Positions 26,164 to 37,711 of a stretch of 64,000 nt of DNA are shown here, piece after piece (position 1 is the first letter of the stretch; the number at the start of each line of letters is the position of its first letter). The DNA is taken from the NCBI GenBank assembly GCA_029204225.1, contig MU832063.1:25189-89188 (forward strand), given 5' to 3'. Below the pieces are notes generated by a model that saw only the letters and a list, made by a program, of their open reading frames with translations, was not told the DNA's origin and did not search any database. Source of the DNA: Diphasiastrum complanatum. Lineage: Eukaryota; Streptophyta; Lycopodiopsida; Lycopodiales; Lycopodiaceae. Position numbers and translations under genes: made by a program.

Positions 26164-26684
26164 TGCTCTAAATATAAAATATTAGATGAGGATGTGATTG
26201 ACCTATTCTTCCATTGTGATGCTTTTCTTTGGAAATCAGTGACTGATCTCTTTATTGCATGCTTTGATACCAGATTCAGGAGATTCAGCCATATCCTCTA
26301 AATGCAAAATATTAGATGAGGATGTGATTCACCTGTTCTTCCATTGTTATGATTCTCTTTGGAAATCAGTGACTGATCTCTTTATTGCAAACTTTCATAC
26401 CATACTTAGGAGATTTAGCCATATAGATTTGTTGTTGAATGACATCGCTTTTGACGATGTAAAGATTAATGCTTTTTGGCAATGCATTAGAGTCATTACT
26501 CTCAAACATTTGGTTAGATAGAAATAGTAGGGAATTTGGGAATGGTGACTTTGTCATCTTTCCCCTACTCTTTTTCAAAGAGGTTGATAAACTTTTCCTT
26601 CTTTGAGCTTTTATTTACCATGTATTTTGGAAAGAGTCTATAAGCTATGACTAGCTTTCTTCAAGAGAGAAAAAAAAAAAAAAC
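26164..26684 (+). mobile_element. LINE 3' end: RT zinc-binding domain, tandemly duplicated
   Basis: Translated + strand reads DEDVIHLFFHCYDSLWKSVTDLF and later NAFWQCIRV...LWLDRN-like sequence, the C-terminal zf-RVT region of plant L1-type LINEs. The first 130 bases (26164-26293) are repeated as 26294-26423. The frame stops near 26520, and an A-run at about 26668-26684 probably is the poly(A) tail. The 5' part is absent (5' truncation is usual). First cysteine pair of the domain not visible. Confidence 0.65.
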
Positions 26685-26689
26685 TGGCA

Positions 26690-28500
26690 CTGAAACTCAT
26701 TGCAGAGGGTCTAGATTGAGAAAGGGATTGTTGGGTTTTACAATCCAGACCTGGCAGTTTTGGTTTTGCTACATGAAGTCCCATGGCCATGACAGATGGC
26801 CGTTAGTTAGGAATGATACTTAATACTAAGGATTGCACTTAATATTAGGTTTGTAATTGTAACCAGACCGGAAATGGCCCATATAGCATATTCTCTCAAT
26901 AATAAATATGTGCCAATTTAAGTTTTCTTTGCATGATTTTCTTGCAGTAGGATAAATGCTGTAGTGAAGTACCAACCAATACACTTTTGGTAATGCTTAT
27001 GCCTTTTTATTTTATTTGCTGCTTCATCTCTTTGATTCTTGGGTCTTGTTCTAATTGGGTGCATTGATTATGCTTACTAGTTCTGGTAATCTGTAATCAT
27101 AAACCAGTACTGTGAAATATGCTGATCCAGTAATATATGTCCGTGCCAACACAATGTACATACATACTACTTACACTTCCTTTTACCTTTCCTTCTTTCT
27201 TGCCCAACTCATCAGTATCCTTCACATTCTCCATCTTGTGTTCATAGCTGGGGCCTGCATCAGCTTTTAGCTGCTGGATGAACCCACTGCCCAGCATGGA
27301 TGCGGCCTTTAGATCAATATCCACGGCCCGCCCACTTTCGTCTTTCTTCGTCTATGGCAGATTTATGTCAATAGCAGCTAAGATGAGAGTGGTGAGTGAC
27401 TTGCTAGCATGGCTGGCACTGAGCTGCAGGCTCCGTATCTATTAACATACTACACTGGAGATTTGGCTGGATAAATTTAGATCGAGGGGCCTCCACTGTC
27501 GGTGCACTAGTGGAGTGCAATGCAAGATACGCTAATCCAAAAAGGATTGCAAAATACGGTGGTTCGAAAAAGGTGAAAGGCATCACGCGCAGTGGAGCTA
27601 GTGAAAGATGCTCTGATCCCAAAAGGATAAGAGACATCATAGGTAAGTAAATAGTCTAGTATATCAGAGTCTACAGAATTAATAACCATTTCCCCCATCA
27701 CATAATCTTGGAGTTGCGCTCTTTACATCTGTGATTAGCAGAAAGTAATTGCACGTTGCGATCTCAAACGTGTCAGCTTCCAAGCGTCGGGTGACAGAGA
27801 ACACCAGCTTGCAACTTGCTGCAATAGATTAGAAGCAAAAGCAAACTATGTATAACTACTGCATCTTCGTCTGAATTTACTCTCCAGCCCACAGCTGCCC
27901 ACTACGCAGTTGCTTAATCAGCTTGAGAATCAAGGGGCTGTGGCTTCAGTTCTGGGATAGGAGCCAAACCGCAGTATGCTCATTGTTCGACTTGACGGTT
28001 TGGTTGCCAGTGTGCTAGGAAAGCTTTCGTGATAAGACTATAGTTAGTGTTGCAGCAGTTTGATCAGCGCGTTTGGAGTGGCAGCTAAGAGGGTGGATCT
28101 CCGTTTCTTTGAACGGCACAATATCTCGCCTTCATGAGGTGCACCTCAAGATCCATATTAGTCACGCATGCCACCAATATCAAGTTCTTTGCAAGATTTG
28201 GGGGGGTGTGCAGCACTTCTCTCAGGATTGTTGTCTGCTTTCCAAGCCAATATATTTAGATGGAGCCCCATCCCACATCATCTACCGTGCCTCTGTCTCC
28301 TCCATGATCTGTTTCCCACCAACAACTAATTCATAAGTGATAAATGTTCATTGATTGTAGGCCATGTGGGATATCGATGTGGCTGCAAAATCCAGATACT
28401 AAGACGGATCAGCATAGATCAAATGTACTCTCAAGTCTGATGTGATTGGCATCATTTTGTAGCAACTGTTAGACATATTGACGTAGCCTCCACTATCTTC
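26690..28500. other. No firm gene; one possible exon at 27150-27350 (minus)
   Basis: On the minus strand 27157-27343 reads VDIDLKAASMLGSGFIQQLKAD... and a Lys/Glu-rich tail ending in KGS before a GTAAGT-like site. Codon use looks protein-like, but I do not recognise the family. Other open frames look random. Confidence 0.3.
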
Positions 28501-29240
28501 TATCGTGACGTCTCATGTGTGTTTTCTTTATTGTCGTCAGGACTAGCGCTTTCTCCTCATCGTCATCCTGTACAGGAATATATATATTGGCCTGGGGAAT
28601 GGCTTTCTTCTTCATGTCTTCTCTTTTCTTGGGACACTCCTAGATGAAATGACTCCATTCTTCACAGTATTAACACTGCCTCTTGATCTTCGGCTTCCCC
28701 GCGACCCATTATTCTCACCCTTTTCCACCCCTCCAGCTGCAACTCGTCAGCTGTGCTCATTGCAACACGCCTCTTTGTTGCTTGATCACCATTCTTGACC
28801 ACCAGAGATCAGCGTCAACTCGTCCTATGCAGGAGACATCTTGCACCTTGCATCTTCTTGCAATAGGTGACTTGTAAAAAACTCCATGTCAACTGTCTTC
28901 CATGCCATCCAAAGGCATCACCAATGGGTCGTAACTTGCAAGCAGGCTCGTGAATACCCATGCACCACAGATCCAACACTCTCAAGTTGACGTGCTACGA
29001 TCTTGATCTTGTCAACCTCAGCACGATTCTTAGGTTGCCCTTCAGCATCCATATCCACCTTCTCGCTTCCCTCTACTACCCCCACAATCGTCTCTCTCCA
29101 AGATTTTGATCTTCCAACTCCACGAAGAACTTTTCTATCATCCTCAGATCTATAACTCCTCCTGCCATTCTGTTGCACTTCTTGCTTAATTGTATAAGAT
29201 CAGTGAGCAAACTGTAGCTTTGAGATTCTTGCTTGCATTG
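28500..29240 (-). mobile_element. Decayed Gag remnant with zinc knuckle, minus strand
   Basis: A CCHC-like pattern (YCEEWSHFI...CPKK) near 28630-28670, preceded by helical, Lys-rich sequence to 29178. Copia-type Gag is the likeliest reading. Strongly broken. Confidence 0.4.
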
Positions 29241-29679
29241 GTCACAACCAGGTGCAGATTCAGCTGGAGATCTCTCTCAGAGTGGTAATGCAGGTTCACG
29301 AAAATGGGCAGAATCGATGGCCAATGATCTCAACTTCCGAGCAATGTGGGCCCATTACCTTTGATGAATTCGAATTCAAAGCCCAGCAATCTTCCCATTA
29401 CTACTCAGAAGACTAGAAAAGCTACCCTATCATTTGACATGCTAGATGTACTGAATGCCTCACTGCAGTTAAGCACTTAACTGGTGAGACATAAAGATAA
29501 AGATCATGCAACAGAAATCGAAAAAAAAAAGAAGCACTGATCGATAGCAGAGACAGAAGGTGTATAATATTCGTTTATACAGGTTACACAAGCACATTCA
29601 CATGCGCATCATCCTTAACTACGTCAATTCTGCTCATATAAATGCTTACATGTGCCTCAACATAATGTAGATATTGTAG

Positions 29680-29798
29680 AGTCAAAGCACAAGATTTGTT
29701 ACATCTGAGCCACGCTCAAATTATCTGGATCTCGGTCCCTGATCATGATCTAGATAATTTGAGCGTGGCTCAGATGTAACAAATCTAGTACTTTGATT
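29680..29798. repeat. Near-perfect hairpin, 39-nt core arms
   Basis: Core arms 29693-29731 and 29747-29785 pair at 38 of 39 positions (one G:T), with a 15-nt loop. The pairing extends imperfectly to 29680 and 29798 (about 15 of 19 more... outer arms less exact). The centre reads gatccc...gatcatgatc. Could be a MITE, a palindrome from a recent fold-back duplication, or a small-RNA precursor. Confidence 0.9.
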
Positions 29799-29820
29799 CA
29801 GGGTCCCGACTCTCTGGCGA

Positions 29821-30316
29821 ATGCAGGTCACCCACAATCATATCGACAATATCAATCTGAGCGTTTTTCTGGTTTTCTTAGGAGTTACTGAGCCCGTTGG
29901 TCACAGGTGCTATTCAATATTTGACACCAAACTTTATGGCCAGACGTTGCCAGAACGTGTGGCAAGAAAGGTTCGTAAGTTTAAAGCTCAAGCACCAGAT
30001 TGGGTTTTCAAACCAAAATATGAGTTGCGTGAAAGTAAAAGGATCGAGGTGAAGAAAATATTGTCATATTTAAGATACCAGAAAGCCACCGAAAACCTGG
30101 GCACCACTTCACTCCTGTAGAATGGCGGTTTGGCATCCACAACCGTGAGAACCTTTACACTGATCAGAGGATATGAGCATATCTGCAGCCGCAGCATTTG
30201 GGTTGTTAGGACCAAAGTGGGATAAATTTTGTGACGATGCAGTCGATGACCTTGTGAGCCTATCAAAATCATATTGTCTGAGCAATTTCAATGAAACTGA
30301 GTTGGAATATATTTGA
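29821..30316 (+). other. Two unrecognised ORFs, possible gene remnant
   Basis: 29821-30120 (99 residues) has an acceptor-like TTTTCTTAG just before GVTEPVGHRCYSIFDTKLYG, followed by a basic region (VARKVRKFKAQAPDWVFKPKYE). 30173-30316 encodes 47 residues (SISAAAAFGLLGPKWDKFCDD... ELEYI). Composition looks protein-like. No known domain. They may be exons or captured host fragments. Confidence 0.3.
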
Positions 30317-30754
30317 GCTTTAGATGCTATATTCTTCGTTTTAGTGTTTGATTACTTTTCACAGATCAGAATTAGAAGCTTCACCAACAATGCCCTTAGA
30401 TCATTGTTTCAGTAAAGGCGAGTAACGGCAAGATTGAGATTAATACTGGCCTACAGGGATATTACCTTGGTTGAAAATCTACAGCTACAGGTATAATATT
30501 GGGTAAATATGAGCACGTCTTGGATTGCATTTACGATACGATTTGTCTAAAATTGGTAGGCATCGCTTTTGAGTCGCCCATAAGACATAAGTCATGATCT
30601 GCGGCGACCATGCTCACTCGACTCGATTGACATTGAGCAAGCAACAAGTCAGCCTCAGCCCTTTTCAGCCGACAGGATTGACTTTCAGTCCACAACGCTT
30701 CTGCGCGACTACATTCATGTGAAACCAGTTCAATCTACGAGTTAAGGTGTGAAA

Positions 30755-31620
30755 TGCTACAAAAAAATAATACACAGCAGAGGACAACAAGATACTGGAC
30801 ACTTTGAGGCTGATGCAGAACCGAAAAGAACCACCTGCCCAACACACAACAGGGGAACCAAAAAATAAACCAGTACTTCTAAAGCAGGGGATTGCAACAA
30901 TCTGCAAATGACTCCTGCACTTGCACTTGTCCTTCACACAGAGATTCATTAAGTTTCCATAAATATTCAATGGAAGAATGAGTACAAGAAGATCAGCATA
31001 TGTGCTACTAGACTTTGAAGTAAAGGATTGTGAAAAACAAAAACAATACAGTGCTGCAGATGAAAGCCTATGCCTCCTATGCCTACTGCTTATTTTCTTG
31101 CTGTCTCCTAAGAACAAGCTCCATGTGTTTCCTACAACTCCCTCTGCTTTCTGCTTTCTTCATACTATTCTGCTCTACGTATCTCCTATATATTCCTGCT
31201 TTCTATACCTAACCTTTTCTTGTAAGCACAGTTAGAAAACAACTAACTAGTTTATCTACTAACTATCTTGTAAGTTGTTTTGCCACTTGTGTTTGCAGGT
31301 CTAAGGGTTCGAAGTTCACCCAGCAACAGCTTCCTCTTGAACTGAGGAACCATTCATACAGTTTGTAGTGATTCCCAAGCCCATTCGATGCTTTATGAAA
31401 GATGGCTGGCATAGCGGCTTGGTCAGAATGTCTGCAGTCATGTCTGCAGATTTGATGTACCAAATGAGTATCCCCTTCTAGATCAAATTTCTGACATGAT
31501 GATACTTCAAAAGTAGATGCTGGATCCTCTGTAAGGCAGATTGCACTCTTGCTATCGATGTTTATCACTGTGGGATCCCTTTGTTGCAGCATTCAATGTG
31601 CTTCTTATCCTTCTTCTTTT
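30755..31620 (-). mobile_element. 3' end of a minus-strand Copia: RNase H part and LTR
   Basis: At 31263-31592 the minus strand has the late RNase H signature (IDSKSAICLTEDPA) in decayed form. Left of it lies an LTR running to 30755 (TGCTACAAAA... on the + strand), limit near 31250. About 200 bases of this LTR (30755-30960) recur inverted at 32165-32373. Broken. Confidence 0.6.
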
Positions 31621-32160
31621 TTCCCGTCGAGAACAAACTTCGATCTTCTGTGCATGTCTTTCCTGGGATTTTCTAAGGATTCACAGCTTCAAGATGCTCA
31701 AAATAAAGTGGGTTTCCACTTGAGCTTTGAAATCCAACACACACCATCTTTTCCTCTAATGTCATCCTCATCCGCCATTTTCAAGCTCCGAATTATGTGC
31801 CATCAAACCTCTCGATGCTTCTTGAATCCACTACGTTCCATGCTTGAAGCGCCATCCTTTCTATTGTTGCCTCCTGTTGTGCTTATCTCTCTTTGTGAGT
31901 CAGTTTTCTTAGCTACGGTGAACTATCACCAATCGCTTCCTGCTACGCAGTTCAATTTTTTGTGTGTGGGCCCATAACCCTTTGTAAATCATAGCAGGAA
32001 TGTAAGAAAGAAGCATGTGAACAGAGACAAGCAAGCTCGCAAAGGAAATATAGTAGCCGATATCATGCACAGACAGAGACAGTAGACCAAAACAAGAAGG
32101 CGTAATCTTTCATTATCTGATTGTAACTTTATACGAAGGGTCAGGGTCACTTCAAAAAGA
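31620..32160. other. Sequence between two opposed Copia ends; no gene seen
   Basis: A 142-residue + frame here (31549-31977) overlaps minus-strand Copia sequence and looks like a shadow. Confidence 0.4.
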
Positions 32161-32164
32161 TCCT

Positions 32165-33110
32165 ATCTGTGTGTGTAGACAAGTGCAAGTGCATGAGTCA
32201 TTTGCATATTGTTGTAATCCCCTACTTTAGAAGTACTGCTTTGTTTTTTGGGTTCCCCTGTTGTGTGTTGGGCAGGTGGTTCTTTTTATGTAGGTGTCAG
32301 AGAACGGTTTTGCATCAGCCTCATAGTGTCCAGTATCTTGTTGTCCTCTGCTGTGTATTAATTTTTTGTAGCAGTGGTATCAAAGCAGGTTCAGAAAGTC
32401 CTGAGCCAGCTAGAAGGACAAGTAAATGGCAGCAGCTAATACAACAGTAGCTTTGCAAAAGATTACCATCATATTTGAGGGATCAAACTACGGTTTCTGG
32501 AAGAGGCGAATGAGGATTCTCCTTCAAGGTGAAGGGTTGTGGGAAGTTGTGAATGGGGAAAAACCAAGACCACCACCAGAAGATGCAAGATTCACATAGT
32601 GGAAGCGGAGAGATGAAAAGGCCATTTCTCCCATAAACCTTTCATTGAGTGTGAGGAAATCTTGATGAATTTGGAAGAGTTCCAATTCAGTAGGCAGGTT
32701 TGGGAAATGCTTGAACAGAAGTTTGAAGCAAAGACCAAGACAGAGATCTTGCATCTAACTAACCAACTTTTCAGTATGAATTGGGATGTTCACATCAACA
32801 AGATGAAGACCATTTTTTCTCAACTTGCAGCTGCAGGTGCTGAGCACAAAGTTCCAGAAGTGCAGAAGTTTATGTTCTTGATTAGATCCTGGCTACCATC
32901 CTACCACTCATTAAGAACAATCCTAATGAGAACTTCTAAGATGTCATTTGATGATGTTGTCAAGGTAATTGCTGAGGAGATGTTGATTAGACAGCAGGCA
33001 GAGAGTCCAAAAATCCCTGAGCAAGCCATGTTTTTCAAGAAATCCAAAGGGAAGCCAGGAGAGAGAGGAAAATCAGGGGTGGATAAAGAGATTTATCATT
33101 ATCCAAATGG
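32165..33110 (+). mobile_element. 5' end of a + strand Copia: LTR end, primer site, Gag
   Basis: The LTR ends at 32373 (...TTTGTAGCA), followed by primer site TGGTATCAAAGC (32375-32386). Gag starts near 32427 (AAANTTVALQKI...FEGSNYGFWKRRMRILLQGEG) and continues to about 33080 with the helical core (EFQFSRQVWEMLEQKFE) and a basic end (FFKKSKGKPGERGKSG). Polymerase absent. Broken, one or more breaks. Confidence 0.7.
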
Positions 33111-33119
33111 TGTTGGTAA

Positions 33120-33453
33120 ATATATGAGATTATATTCACTTAACTTTGCTATATTTTTAAATTTCAACAAGAAATACGTATCACCTAGTGTGACAAATTA
33201 GCTATTTCATATTTTGAATTACAAAACCATGGTTATATCAAGACCTTGCGGCATATGCCAATATGGTGAAACATGAGTAGTAGTTCAAATGTACCATACT
33301 TCAATATATATCTAATTATAATGTTCTATTACAAACCCATGATGTGCTCACTATTGTCATAAATAGCTAAAGGGCCTAAAATGCTCTGATGTGTGTGTAA
33401 AAGGACTTGACCAAGAACAAAGGGTCACCTTGGAGGAGGTCATTGCACCTCCC

Positions 33454-33535
<82 letters not shown>

Positions 33536-34090
33536 ATGAATGTGTTGATTTCTTTTGCAACAATGCCACCAAAACGTCCCAACATCAAACCACCCGATAG
33601 TAATAATTTCCTTCTATAGGCTAATATCATGTTATCATTCTCTCAAATGTTAAATATCAGTTTCACGTGCATACAAAAAGAATTTACTATTCATATAATC
33701 TCAAGGGTTTCATAAAGAATTGACAACCAACTTCTGTATGAAACATAACAGTAACAAACACATCATTAGTTGAAATAAATGAATTGCAGTCCACCTTAAA
33801 TGCACTAAGATACGTAACAAGTAGACTCTCATTGATCATTCCTTGGCAACTTGGATACTGCATACTACAATAACGTATAAATCGATTTCAAAATGCTTCT
33901 TCACGATGGCTTGACATTTCTAATGAGGTTCTATCATCTTCAAACCACTTCCAAAAGAAAGTAAATATATATCTCATGACCACAGCATATAATCAGAAGA
34001 AGTCCATAAAAGTTTGCAAGTAACACGAAACTCTTTGTAAGAGTGTATAGCTGAGCAATATAACTGGAAAAGAGTGGTTTAAGAAAACCA
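33120..34090. other. Intergenic, with a C-run and (CT)n microsatellite at 33448-33531
   Basis: A run of about 17 C continues into about 68 bases of CT. The rest is AT-rich with no gene seen; it is the 3' flank of the Ole e 1-type gene at 34133. Confidence 0.85.
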
Positions 34091-34132
34091 GTAGTTGGGA
34101 AAGAGAGACATTTTGGATGCCAGGAAAGGTGG

Positions 34133-34882
34133 CTATGGAGAAGGCGGAGAGGGTGGAGGGGGCGGGGTAGAGGGTGGAGGTGGGGATGCCATGAAAGATG
34201 GTGACGGACGTGGAGGGGGCGAGGTAGAGGGAGGAGGTGGGGATGCCAGGAAAAATGGTGGAGGAGGCGGAGGAGGTGGTGGTGGTGGGGGTGAGGGTGG
34301 AGGGTGGGATGACAGACAATCCTCTGTGGTGAATGCGAACGGGCCGACCATGAAAGTCACTGCCCCAATTCTGGTAGTGAGGGAAGCACCGCTGCTACCA
34401 TTGCCGATGTTAGTCTTCAGATTGCACTGCTTTTCGGGTGACGACTCGATAAGCACCTTGCACCCTTCGACTGTCCTGTTAATCCCATCAAATCCATCGA
34501 CATTGATTTGAAAATGACCAAGAAAATCTGTTGCAGCCCCACCGAAGAAAAACGGAATCCCATTCGTATCATTGCAAGCCACACCGACAAGGGCCCCTGC
34601 AACCCATTTGAGCATTTACTGCTTAGTAAAGAGAGTGTAAACCTGAAACCATATTATAATAAGGCTAAGAAGAATTTGCGGCTTACCCCGTATAGGCTTC
34701 GTTTCATTGACTGCTGGTCTGCCCGGCACATCATTCTCGCAGCCCTTACACAGTACAAAACCTGCAACTTCGATTTCATCCCCCCAGTTGTACATGTGTC
34801 CATACTTAGCTCCAGCAAGAACCAACTTCGATGAGAAAGTGAGGACGCACAGGATTACCAGGACCATCAACGCCTTCGACAT
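34133..34882 (-). CDS. Pollen Ole e 1/extensin-like secreted protein
   Basis: Two coding exons on the minus strand: 34882-34687 and 34596-34133 (TAG). The 90-base intron has GTAAGC and GCAG borders, phase 1. The 219-residue product starts with a signal peptide (1 to about 23, VLVILCVLTFSSKLVLA). An Ole e 1-type domain follows (about 35-159) with six cysteines at 45, 48, 73, 111, 123 and 159, the family's disulfide set; the 45/48 pair is CKGC. The C-terminal 163-219 is Pro/Ser-rich with runs of P up to 12 residues and repeated SPPPPST, extensin- or arabinogalactan-like. Two N-glycosylation sites appear (NET, NRT). The likely role is a secreted cell-wall or pollen-tube/root protein (inference). 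A TATA-like AATATAAGG (minus, 34920-34930) lies about 40 bases upstream of ATG. Intact; confidence high for family. Confidence 0.88.
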
Positions 34883-35247
34883 ACTGGTTGCTTAAAGATC
34901 GATCTTGGAGTTTCTTTACCTTATATTAAACGATGAAAACTCTGTGATAATGGAAAAGTTGCTGGGCTGATATCGAGCTAACTACCAAGTAATTTCAGGC
35001 AATCATATCATTGCAGTCTGTAGATTCTGTGATTGCGAGTGTATCAATAGCAATATGCATCGCTAAAGCGCGTTTGCACTTAGGCTGATGAAGGAACAAG
35101 TACTGATCACTGAACAAGTTCCAGCTTTACTTTAAACTAAGATGATGTAACTTGTCGACGGTCGTCATTGCGGCTTAGATCGAGTATATCCACTAGGCAG
35201 ACTTTCTAAACTACCAAACACTTGATGCGGAGCAAATTCAATAGACC
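34883..35247. promoter_or_regulatory. Upstream region of the Ole e 1-type gene
   Basis: Immediately 5' of the minus-strand gene. The TATA-like element at 34920-34930 suggests a very short leader. No other named element was recognised. Confidence 0.35.
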
Positions 35248-35323
35248 ATAGGATGGATATATTAAGAAGGTGAAATCAAGGCGCGATAGGATGGATATAT
35301 TAAGAAGGCGAAATCAAGGCGCA
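35248..35323. repeat. Tandem duplication, 38-bp unit
   Basis: ataggatggatatattaaga...caaggcgc occurs twice in a row at 35248 and 35286 with one substitution, so it is recent. Function not seen. Confidence 0.92.
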
Positions 35324-35926
35324 AACTCATGAATTTGTCTTCGTAAGAGCGAAAGCAAAGCATCGCCAAGGCAGTGTGAAGTAGGTGATGTTTGAGAACC
35401 TGAGCACGTAGTCGTATGTTTACGCCTAGCTGTATAATCAGTGTCTATTTAAATTTGTATTACGAGTTGACTTCACACTTTTGCTTTCGGAGTTGACATG
35501 GGTTTTTTTCAGCTCAAGATTTTGTACTTGCATCTCACTTGGTTTTTGTACATTCTCTCATGAAACCTCCCTCAAGTTTTTCCTTGAAATCTTACATCTT
35601 TCAACGGATGTAGAGTTAGACTTTTATTTTTATTTTTAGCAATACTTAAAGATACTAGTATAATGACATAAATGGACAAGTACAAAAATGAAAAGTAGTC
35701 AACTCAAGGCCACTTGAATTACTTTGCCTAAAGAGACAAGCTATGCATACATAAAAACATGGACTATAGCTCTCCTTGAAGGGAGGCAGTCCAACATCAC
35801 TAAGTAGTATGCAGGAGAAAAGTATTAATATGAAAACAAGTAGAAGTCGAGAAAGAGCGAACCGATCCCGACCTACTAGTTCCAAGCCATTCAAATCTTC
35901 CATAGAACCGCTAACCTACAGACATG

Positions 35927-36136
35927 TCAGATGGTCAAAACAAAGCAATCAGTGACAGGGGGTAGCAGTATGGTGTCAATCCCAGGAGATAAGGAAAATC
36001 TCCAATGGCGAAGGAGATGCACAAACTCTGTCGAGAGTGCCCTGTGACAACAAAAAAACATGTGCTCTAGAGTTTCTTCCTCCAATTGACAAATCAAACA
36101 AAGATGGCCATTCAAATAGGACCATTTAGCTAACAA
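35927..36136 (-). mobile_element. LINE scrap with RT zinc-binding motif
   Basis: Minus strand reads LAKWSYLNGHLCLICQLEEETLEHMFFCC, the zf-RVT pattern C-x2-C...H..FF.C of L1-type LINEs. About 70 residues are left, ending at a stop. No poly(A) tail or 5' part found. Confidence 0.65.
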
Positions 36137-36149
36137 GGGCAGGGACTTA

Positions 36150-36460
36150 CTATTTGGGACCCATTAAGGTCCAAACCTACAATTGATCTTTGGTTACAAA
36201 AGCAAACAACTCACCGATCTTGCCAATGTAGAAAAATCAGCATCTACACTAAGAATGAGATGCAAACTCTAATAGATCTGGATCAAACATGAACTAAAAC
36301 ATAAAGTGTTGTTGTTGTCCGTACAATTATAGTACTCTATTGCATTTCACACGTTTAAATATGAGATTAGAATTTAATGATCATTCTACACATGGAATTG
36401 CAAGATATCACAAGTATAGTGCCCCATTGTTAGTAGAACCCAAGAGAACCATGTATAGGC

Positions 36461-36538
<78 letters not shown>

Positions 36539-36735
36539 CTTCTTTTCCCACGAGTTACATCCATTTATAACAGGTCCAAAACCTAAATTGTCACCTGGTT
36601 TCCCTCCAATATGAAAAACCCTACTATTTTTCGGACTAGATTTAATGTGCCCTACATTCAAATTTGAATCTACTCAAACTCAACTTCTACATTTCCCACA
36701 CTTTCAAAAGGTGTTTATTCAAATACGTTTAGACT
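36150..36735. other. No gene; (GA)n microsatellite at 36463-36535
   Basis: About 72 bases of GA. The rest has no recognisable content. Confidence 0.8.
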
Positions 36736-36739
36736 AATA

Positions 36740-37711
36740 TAACTTTGAAAGGTCTCTTGGTAACTTGCATTACATTTTGGGAATAGAAGTGATTAGATCT
36801 TCTCAGTCTACTTTCATTTGTCAAGAGAAGGATGCTAATTCTATTCTAGAAAGATTTCATATGGTAGATGCAAAAGCTTGTGATACACCTATGGAGTCTC
36901 ATGTAAAGCTAATTATAAGAGGTAGTGAAAGATCCTTCAAGGACATTACTCTCTATAGGAAGATAGTTGGTTCACTCATCTATTAACCATTACTAGACCA
37001 AATCTAAGCTATTGTGTTGGAAGATTGAGTCAATTAATGCAAGATCCTAGTGAGGAGCATTGGAAGCTAGGAAAATGAGTTTTGAGGTACATCATTGGAA
37101 CTTGAGATTTTGGCATATTGTATGGGGGATCATCAACTAACTTGTTTGGATTTTCAGATTCGGACTATGCTAGAGATATAGTGGATAGGAAATCCATTAG
37201 TGCTCATTGTATTTTCATAGGTGATGGAGCTATATCATGGATGACGAAGAAACAAGCCACTATCGCATTGTCATCTAGTGAGGAGAGTACAAAGCTCTTA
37301 CACATTGCACAAAGAAGATGGTATGGATCAAGAGGATGATCAAGGATCTTCACTTGCTGGATTTTCTAGAGAGCCCAATCATCTTTTGTGACAATCTATC
37401 AGTCCAAAGGTTGGCAACCAATCCTATCTTCATGCTAGGAGCAAGCATATTGAGGTGGCATATCATTTTGTGAGGGAGCAAGTCATAGTAAAGGAGGTGG
37501 AGCTTCAACATGTGTCCTCAAGGGAATGTGTAGCTGATATCTTCACCAAAGCATTGGGAAAGGACTTGTTCATGAAGCCATAGAACATCACTTGGAGTGT
37601 TATCAAAGTCCATGCTAAAACTAGTTGAAGAGGAGTGTGAGAAATTCAACTAGTTTAGTCATATTTGCTACATTTCTATATTTGTCATTTGACACCAATT
37701 TTCATATTAGA
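36740..37711 (+). mobile_element. 3' end of a + Copia: RT end, RNase H, LTR start
   Basis: RT/RNase H pieces: YILGIEV (about 36765), then the DSDYA motif of RNase H (about 37150) and the C-terminal HIEV.YHFVREQV and ECVADIFTKAL signature (about 37450-37560). A purine tract (gttgaagaggag) then precedes the LTR start TGTGAGAAATTC at 37636. The LTR stops near 37711 where minus-strand Copia C sequence begins. Broken. Confidence 0.75.

Noticed and set aside
31549-31977. 142-residue + frame
   Set aside because: It lies opposite decayed Copia sequence and has no domain; probably a shadow.
34095-34511. 138-residue Gly-rich frame on the + strand
   Set aside because: It is the complement of the proline-coding tail of the minus-strand Ole e 1-type gene, which has a signal peptide, splice sites and six cysteines.
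36140-36200. Similarity of 'atttgggacccattaaggtcc' to the LTR start of Copia C (45755)
   Set aside because: Only about 25 bases match and the flanks differ, so it was not called as an LTR.
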